DNA from: Bacteroidetes bacterium QH_10_64_37
GTDB taxonomy: Bacteria; Bacteroidota; Rhodothermia; Rhodothermales; Salinibacteraceae
NCBI GenBank assembly: GCA_003023105.1
Contig: PXSZ01000077.1
Location: forward strand, 1-11,209
Length of the DNA stretch: 11,209 bases
Reading direction: 5' to 3'
Shown: in pieces, positions 7,255 through 11,209 of the stretch
Position numbering within the stretch: position 1 is the stretch's first letter
How the letters are laid out: the number at the start of each line of letters is the position of its first letter
Position numbers and translations under genes: made by a program
The notes under the pieces: model-generated
Told to the model about the DNA's origin: nothing
Seen by the model: only the letters and a program-made list of their open reading frames with translations
Databases searched by the model: none

Positions 7255-7320
7255 TGGTTCGTATTTCGTAGTGCGTGTTGCGTAAAAGCTCGACAGATGC
7301 GCGATACGAAATACGCAACA
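7255..7320. repeat. Heptad-based inverted repeat downstream of cdsA
   Basis: Plus-strand units of 7 bases follow each other: TGGTTCG, TATTTCG, TAGTGCG, TGTTGCG (7255-7282). The mirror set lies at 7300-7320: CGCGATA, CGAAATA, CGCAACA. An 11-bp perfect stem is possible (7260-7270 with 7305-7315), and so is an alternative 10-bp stem (7275-7284 with 7312-7321); they share 7312-7315 and exclude each other. It may act as a transcript-end structure for the cdsA operon, or be a dispersed repeat. There is no T-tract. Confidence 0.7.
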
Positions 7321-7470
7321 CCCAGTCTCAGGACGCAGGCACTTCTCGGGGACGGGAGGAGATCGTTGTTCGAGAGCGGTGGAGATAGAACGCGATCTCA
7401 CAGGAACGACGGTTCCGGCTGCGGAGTTTATCTTGACCGCACGAGCCTTCGACAACGAGCCGACGCGGAC

Positions 7471-7677
7471 ATGGGTCTCTTTAGCGCAGGCCGCGGGCCC
7501 CGCACGTTTGATTATCGACCTCGGCAATACGATCCCGACAGCGGTCGGGACGACGACCGGGACATCAGGCGCCGGATGAAATCGCGCCGGGCCCGGGAGA
7601 CGCAGAATCGCCCGCTGAGTCTCCTCTTTTTCCTCGCCCTCCTGTTCCTCACCCTGCTCCTCTATTACTCGCTGTAG
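7471..7677 (+). CDS. Small basic protein with C-terminal membrane anchor
   Basis: This is a 68-residue protein from ATG 7471. The N-terminal half is polar (MGLFSAGRG, FDYRPRQYDP) and leads into a very basic stretch (RRRMKSRRARE, residues 33-43). A hydrophobic segment at about 49-66 (LSLLFFLALLFLTLLLYYS) ends at the C-terminus, giving an N-in tail-anchored topology by the positive-inside rule. The FxYxPRxYDP pattern plus a basic segment plus a terminal hydrophobic helix resembles short uncharacterised proteins I associate with Bacteroidota and Rhodothermota. The frame extends upstream to 7297, but that part crosses the heptad repeat and lacks coding character. Function is unknown. An 18-base segment (7534-7551) of this gene recurs inverted at 7865-7882. 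Confidence 0.7.
   Translation: MGLFSAGRGPRTFDYRPRQYDPDSGRDDDRDIRRRMKSRRARETQNRPLSLLFFLALLFLTLLLYYSL
7534..7551 (+). repeat. 18-base inverted copy shared with intergenic repeat
   Basis: The segment CCCGACAGCGGTCGGGAC inside the small-protein gene is repeated exactly, as its reverse complement, at 7865-7882 within the MITE-like element. It is itself a hairpin (CCCGAC, AGCG, GTCGGG). In the gene it encodes PDSGRD. Identity does not extend beyond the 18 bases on either side. Confidence 0.75.
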
Positions 7678-7717
7678 TGCCTTGTCAACACTCATTCTTT
7701 GTGCCAATCAGCAAGCG

Positions 7718-7910
7718 ATCTCAAAACCCAAAGGCGAGTCGTACCGAGCGGAGTCGAGGCGCCCTGATGCCGATAGCTGTTGGCAGAAGAAGTGCTCCTG
7801 GTGGTGAACCGTCCAGAAGCCAGGCGGCATCCAAGATGAGATTTCTCGACTTCGCTCGAAGCATGTCCCGACCGCTGTCGGGGTGACGTGCTGTAAACGG
7901 GTTTTGAGAT
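7718..7910. repeat. MITE-like or dispersed repeat with nested inverted repeats
   Basis: The element of 193 bases is bounded by a perfect 12-base inverted repeat, ATCTCAAAACCC (7718-7729) and GGGTTTTGAGAT (7899-7910). Inside lies a second inverted pair with 13 of 14 matches (7745-7758 and 7845-7858) and a hairpin at 7867-7882. No coding frame is convincing. The inner block, a TCGACTTCGCTCGA-type sequence, resembles short dispersed intergenic repeats seen in many genomes. No clear target duplication is seen at its ends. It fills most of the 294-base gap between the small gene and mutL. Confidence 0.6.
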
Positions 7911-7971
7911 TGCGTTTCGATCCGCAAAATCACAGTTGACGCTGTATTCGTCCCACCAGTCCGTTCGTTCC

Positions 7972-9924
7972 GTGGCCGACCAGACCACCGCGACCGAGGG
8001 CATCATCGAGGTGATGTCCGACCGCCTCGCCAACCAGATTGCGGCGGGCGAGGTGGTGCAGCGTCCCGCCTCGGTGGCGAAGGAGCTGATTGAGAACGCG
8101 CTCGACGCGGGCGCGGCCTCCATCGAGGTGCTCCTGAAGGATGCCGGAAGCACGCTCGTGCAGGTGATCGACGATGGGTGCGGCATGAGTCCCGAGGACG
8201 CCGAGCGCTGCTTCGAGCGGCACGCCACGAGCAAGGTCCGTTCGATTGACGATCTGGAGCGCATCCGAACGCTCGGTTTTCGGGGGGAGGCGCTCGCGTC
8301 GATCGCTGCCGTGGCGCAGGTGACGCTCAAGACGAAGCGGGTGGAGGACGAGGCGGGCACGCTGGTCCGGGTGGAGGGGGGCGAGCAGGTCGAGAAGCGC
8401 CCCTGCGCGAGCCCGGACGGCACCTCGGTCGCCGTCCGCAACCTCTTCTACAACGTCCCGGCGCGGCGCAACTTCCTGAAGACGCCGGCCACCGAGCTGA
8501 AGCACCTGACGCAGACGGTGCAGTCGCTGGCGCTGGCGAATCCGGAGGTGGCCGTCCGGCTCGAACACGATGGCCACGAGCACTACGACCTTCCAGCGGC
8601 GGAGACGGACGACTGGCACGCGGCCACCCGGGATCGCATCCTCGGCCTCTTCGGCGACGAGCACGAGGACGAACTCGTGGCGATCGAAGACTCGTCGAGC
8701 GACCTCACGGTGCGGGGGTTCGTGGGGGCGCCCTCGTTCCACCGCAAGACGCGGGGCGAGCAGTTTCTGTTCGTGAACGGCCGGCACGTCACGGACCGCT
8801 ACTTGAGTCACGCGGTCAAGAAGGCGTATGGCGAACTGTTGCCGGATGGGGCGTTTCCGTTTTTCGCGCTCTTTCTGACGATGAAGCCCGAGCGGGTAGA
8901 CGTGAACGTGCATCCGCAGAAGGCGGAGGTCAAGTTCGACGACCAGAGCGGCATCTACGGCTTTCTCCGGAGCGCGGTACGGGAGGCCCTCGGCCGCGTC
9001 CACGTGTCGCCACAGATGGACGGGGATGAGGACAGTGACACCGAAGCCTCGGGGCCGGCTTCCGACGGGGCGCCGTCCGCTCGCCACTCGTCTTCGGGGC
9101 AGGGCGAGTCCTCCGCCGGATCCTCGCCCACCTCCTTTCAGCCACGCCGGTCGACCGGCGATTCCTCTTCGTCGGGCCGCCGTTCGTCGTCCCGCTCCTT
9201 CCCGTCGCGCTCGTCCGGACAGGAGGGAAGCGGTGCCTCCGTTCCTCCCGGCGATCAGTCCGACGAATTGTACCGTCCGCCGGACCGTGAAGGGGGTGAG
9301 GCCTCCCCGGACGAGGCGCCGGAGGGCGAATCTGACACCGAACCGGCAAAAGACCGGGATCAGCGCCCGGTGTGGGGGCTGCACGACACCTACATCGTGA
9401 CGCCGACGGACACCGGCATGATGATCGTGGACCAGCGGGCCGCGCACCTCCGCGTCCTCTACGAGCGGGCCCGGACGCACCTGCAGCAGCAGCGGGGCGA
9501 TTCGCAGCGCCTGCTCTTCCCGCACACGATTGACCTGTCTCCCGCCGAGGTGGAGCTGCTGGAAGAGCTGCGCGACGACCTCGAGGCGCTGGGCTTCGAG
9601 CTGGAGCGGCTCAGCGGGCGCACGGTCTCGGTCCGCGGCGTGCCCACCGACGTGCCGGACGGGGACGAGGACTCGATCCTGGAGGCGATCCTGGAGCAGT
9701 ACACCTCCGCCCAGGACGCGGTGGGCGACGAGCGCCGCAAGCACCTCGCCAAAACGATGGCCCAGCGGAGTGCGGTAGAACGGGGCCAGCCGCTCTCCGG
9801 GGCGGAGCGCCGCGCTCTCCTCCACGACCTCTTCGACTGCGAAATGCCCTACGCCGATCCCTCCGGCACCCCCACGATCGAGAAGCTGTCGATGGAGGAG
9901 CTCGCGGATCGGTTCGGGCGCTAA
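7972..9924 (+). CDS. mutL: DNA mismatch repair protein MutL
   Basis: The protein has 650 residues from the GTG at 7972, chosen because SDRLANQIAAGEVVQRPASV follows at the usual distance; a TTG at 7936 is in frame but less likely. It is an ATP-dependent coupler of MutS mismatch recognition to downstream repair. The GHKL ATPase is complete: AKELIENALDAGA (Glu38, Asn42), DDGCGM (67-72), GFRGEAL (102-108), then the transducer domain to about residue 345. A Ser/Gly/Asp/Glu-rich linker of some 115 residues follows. The C-terminal dimerisation domain runs from about 465. The nuclease motifs are degenerate: DQRAAHLRVLYE (487-498) for DQHAxxExxxxE, AQR (597-599) for ACR, and DPSGTP (629-634) for CPHGRP. 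The protein ends normally in LADRFGR. The gene stands alone, with the MITE-like repeat upstream and a convergent cytochrome gene downstream. Confidence 0.97.
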   Translation: MADQTTATEGIIEVMSDRLANQIAAGEVVQRPASVAKELIENALDAGAASIEVLLKDAGSTLVQVIDDGCGMSPEDAERCFERHATSKVRSIDDLERIRTLGFRGEALASIAAVAQVTLKTKRVEDEAGTLVRVEGGEQVEKRPCASPDGTSVAVRNLFYNVPARRNFLKTPATELKHLTQTVQSLALANPEVAVRLEHDGHEHYDLPAAETDDWHAATRDRILGLFGDEHEDELVAIEDSSSDLTVRGFVGAPSFHRKTRGEQFLFVNGRHVTDRYLSHAVKKAYGELLPDGAFPFFALFLTMKPERVDVNVHPQKAEVKFDDQSGIYGFLRSAVREALGRVHVSPQMDGDEDSDTEASGPASDGAPSARHSSSGQGESSAGSSPTSFQPRRSTGDSSSSGRRSSSRSFPSRSSGQEGSGASVPPGDQSDELYRPPDREGGEASPDEAPEGESDTEPAKDRDQRPVWGLHDTYIVTPTDTGMMIVDQRAAHLRVLYERARTHLQQQRGDSQRLLFPHTIDLSPAEVELLEELRDDLEALGFELERLSGRTVSVRGVPTDVPDGDEDSILEAILEQYTSAQDAVGDERRKHLAKTMAQRSAVERGQPLSGAERRALLHDLFDCEMPYADPSGTPTIEKLSMEELADRFGR

Positions 9925-9999
9925 CGGGCCATTCCGGGCTCCCGATTCCGCTGGAGGGTCGTCCGTACGGGTTTCGATCGTCCGCTCGTCGAACCTGGG

Positions 10000-10896
10000 C
10001 TACGTGTCCGGACCCGGCTTCGGCTCTACGGTTTGCAGATACCTCCAGAGGGCCGTGAGTTCCTGATCGGTCATCTTGCCCATGTCGGCCGGCATGACCG
10101 GGTCAATGCTTGACCCATCCGGGCGCTTCTTTTCCCGCATCGCCCGGAAGAAATCCTGCTTGGTCCAGGCCCTGATCCCGGCCTCGTGGGGCGTAATGTT
10201 GGCGGCCGGAGGCCAGCTGGGGGGTGCGCCGGAAATCGGCCCTCCCGACAGGTCTTGCCCGTGACAACCCTCGCAGGAGTGGGACAGGTACTCGCCGTAG
10301 GCCGCCGTTGGGCTCGGCTCCGGGGCTTCCGGCCGGGGGGCCTCGTGGTCGATCCGTGCGGCCGAAAGACGGAAGTTGCCCTGTCCCATCACCATCATGG
10401 CCCGTCCCATTGGCCCCAACTCAGGCTCTGCCATCTGCCGGTCGACTGGCGGAAGCTGTTTGAGATAGGCAATCAGCGCACCGAGGTCCTCCTTGCTGAG
10501 GTAGTAGTACTCCCAAGAGGGCATGAACACGAGCGGCGTCCCGTCCGGCGCCACCCCGTGGCGAAGCGCCCGGATCCAGTCCGTGTCGGTATAGGTGCCG
10601 CCCACGCCCCCGGGAGTCAGGTTGGGCGCCCGAAGGGTGCCGATCATGAAATTGTCGACGGCCGTGCTGCCGGCGAGGGCCGATCCGTGACAGTCGCCGC
10701 AGCTGCGGGTGACGGCGACGTGGCGGCCTCGGGCCACCGTCGCTGAGTCGGGGGAAACGGGGAGGTCTTCGACCGTGACGTCGTACGTCTGACTCAGCCG
10801 ATAGGCGCTAGTGGCGTAAAGAGCCCCCGCGGCGAGCACGACGAGGGCAAGAAGGACTACGACGATCCAGCCAATCCAGCGGAGAACCTGTTTCAT
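10000..10896 (-). CDS. Membrane-anchored diheme cytochrome c
   Basis: The protein has 298 residues, starting at the ATG 10896-10894. An N-terminal transmembrane anchor (residues 8-28, hydrophobic, after MKQVLRW) without an evident cleavage site places the rest in the periplasm. Two class I-type cytochrome c domains follow: C66-GD-C69-H70, with Met125 (VFMPSWEYY) as probable sixth ligand, and C208-EG-C211-H212, with Met268 (DPVMPADM) as probable ligand. The architecture resembles the cytochrome subunits of membrane-bound alcohol or aldehyde dehydrogenases and other diheme electron carriers, but no dehydrogenase gene is next to it, so the partner is unknown. It converges on mutL with a 75-base gap and no clear terminator between them. 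Its 5' leader is AT-rich, with a candidate promoter about 110 bases upstream of the start. Confidence 0.88.
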   Translation of the reverse strand: MKQVLRWIGWIVVVLLALVVLAAGALYATSAYRLSQTYDVTVEDLPVSPDSATVARGRHVAVTRSCGDCHGSALAGSTAVDNFMIGTLRAPNLTPGGVGGTYTDTDWIRALRHGVAPDGTPLVFMPSWEYYYLSKEDLGALIAYLKQLPPVDRQMAEPELGPMGRAMMVMGQGNFRLSAARIDHEAPRPEAPEPSPTAAYGEYLSHSCEGCHGQDLSGGPISGAPPSWPPAANITPHEAGIRAWTKQDFFRAMREKKRPDGSSIDPVMPADMGKMTDQELTALWRYLQTVEPKPGPDT

Positions 10897-11132
10897 GAAG
10901 TTTAGCTGCAGCGTTGCGAAATTGTTATTCAGTCCTCGGAGAGCCCGTAGCCCCCATCGCCTTCAACATAGACCGGCGAAACTGCAAATTTTCCGAAAAA
11001 TGAATCGTGAAAACAATGTAATAAACGACAAGATCGATGTCAAGGTGATTTGTGGTTTGTTATGCCTGTGTCCCCGTATTTAAAAAGTAAAATTGTTCAT
11101 TTGGCGGAGAGGCGGACAGTAACACCCCCTGG
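10897..11132. other. AT-rich intergenic leader of the cytochrome gene
   Basis: This stretch is visibly lower in GC than the rest of the window, with runs such as TATTTAAAAAGTAAAATTG near 11078-11096. Apart from the candidate minus-strand promoter I see no RNA gene, strong hairpin or coding frame. Confidence 0.5.
11015..11043 (-). promoter_or_regulatory. Candidate sigma-70-type promoter for the cytochrome c gene
   Basis: On the minus strand TTGACA (11043-11038) is followed after 17 bases by TACATT (11020-11015), 4 of 6 to TATAAT. The next base gives TACATTG, which also approaches the Bacteroidota -7 element TAnnTTTG. Transcription would begin near 11008, leaving a leader of about 110 bases before the ATG at 10896. 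Confidence 0.4.
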
Positions 11133-11209
11133 GTGGAGCAACTGTTAAAGGATCCCGTTTGCTCACCGTCCCAAGAGTTTGACCTCGAAAAACTGCAACA
11201 ATGGCCCAC
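11133..11209 (+). CDS. Possible partial gene running off the right edge
   Basis: From GTG 11133 the frame stays open to the window end, reading VEQLLKDPVCSPSQEFD and then LEKLQQWP. The frame is open back to a TAA at 11088-11090 and could also start elsewhere. The peptide has coding-like composition, but I do not recognise a family. With only 25 codons visible this is tentative. Confidence 0.25.
   Translation, partial: MEQLLKDPVCSPSQEFDLEKLQQWP

Noticed and set aside
7297..7470. Upstream extension of the small membrane-protein frame
   Set aside because: It begins within the heptad inverted repeat and lacks coding character; ATG 7471 starts the conserved-looking part.
7930..9825. 631-codon open frame on the minus strand opposite mutL
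   Set aside because: It is fully explained as a shadow of mutL in GC-rich sequence; the product is Arg/His/Val-rich with no domain features.
1..11209. Search for CRISPR arrays, toxin-antitoxin pairs, phage genes or a new defence system
   Set aside because: No spaced direct repeats, paired small genes of that kind or nuclease/helicase modules were found. CPBP (Abi) membership alone does not make a defence system, since its neighbours are DUF2007 and CdsA.

Overview
The window looks like a chromosome segment of a high-GC, halophile-type member of the Rhodothermota/Bacteroidota (Salinibacter-like). Four things point this way: strongly acidic proteins (the DUF2007 tail, the MutL linker), starts without clear Shine-Dalgarno sequences, a CPBP - DUF2007 - CdsA cluster of Bacteroidota type, and a MutL whose C-terminal motif resembles the Bacteroidota DQ(H/R)..H form. 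The organism is inferred from protein style only.

Left third (1-4700) is accessory and rearranged. It starts with a 35-base sulfatase scrap joined to the 3' part of an IS630-type transposase that carries an internal TGA. The IS end abuts the central part of a sulfatase on the minus strand (430-1137). Then comes an intact gene for a large exported PVC-type c-type cytochrome (beta-propeller, HEAT repeats, CxxCH domain; 1442-4387), followed on the same strand by the N-terminal piece of a sulfatase that stops after about 60 residues. Inverting about 1138-4605 on paper would place the two sulfatase pieces in one orientation behind the cytochrome gene. An ancestral cytochrome-sulfatase operon therefore seems to have been broken by an inversion, with loss of the catalytic segment. 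A tRNA-Arg(CCG) gene on the minus strand (4699-4772) bounds this region, its 3' end facing the rearranged side.

Middle (4773-7680) is a conserved-looking plus-strand block: a CPBP-family membrane protease-like protein, a DUF2007 protein and CdsA, with gaps of 47 and 53 bases. It is followed by a heptad-based inverted repeat and a small basic, membrane-anchored protein.

Right third (7680-11209) has a 193-base MITE-like inverted repeat, mutL with a degenerate endonuclease site, and a convergent minus-strand gene for a membrane-anchored diheme cytochrome c. That gene has an AT-rich leader with a candidate promoter, and a possible partial gene runs off the right edge. No CRISPR array, phage module, toxin-antitoxin pair or recognisable defence system was seen. 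The most notable signals are the split sulfatase, the substituted CdsA signature, the nuclease-deficient MutL and the two small inverted-repeat elements.
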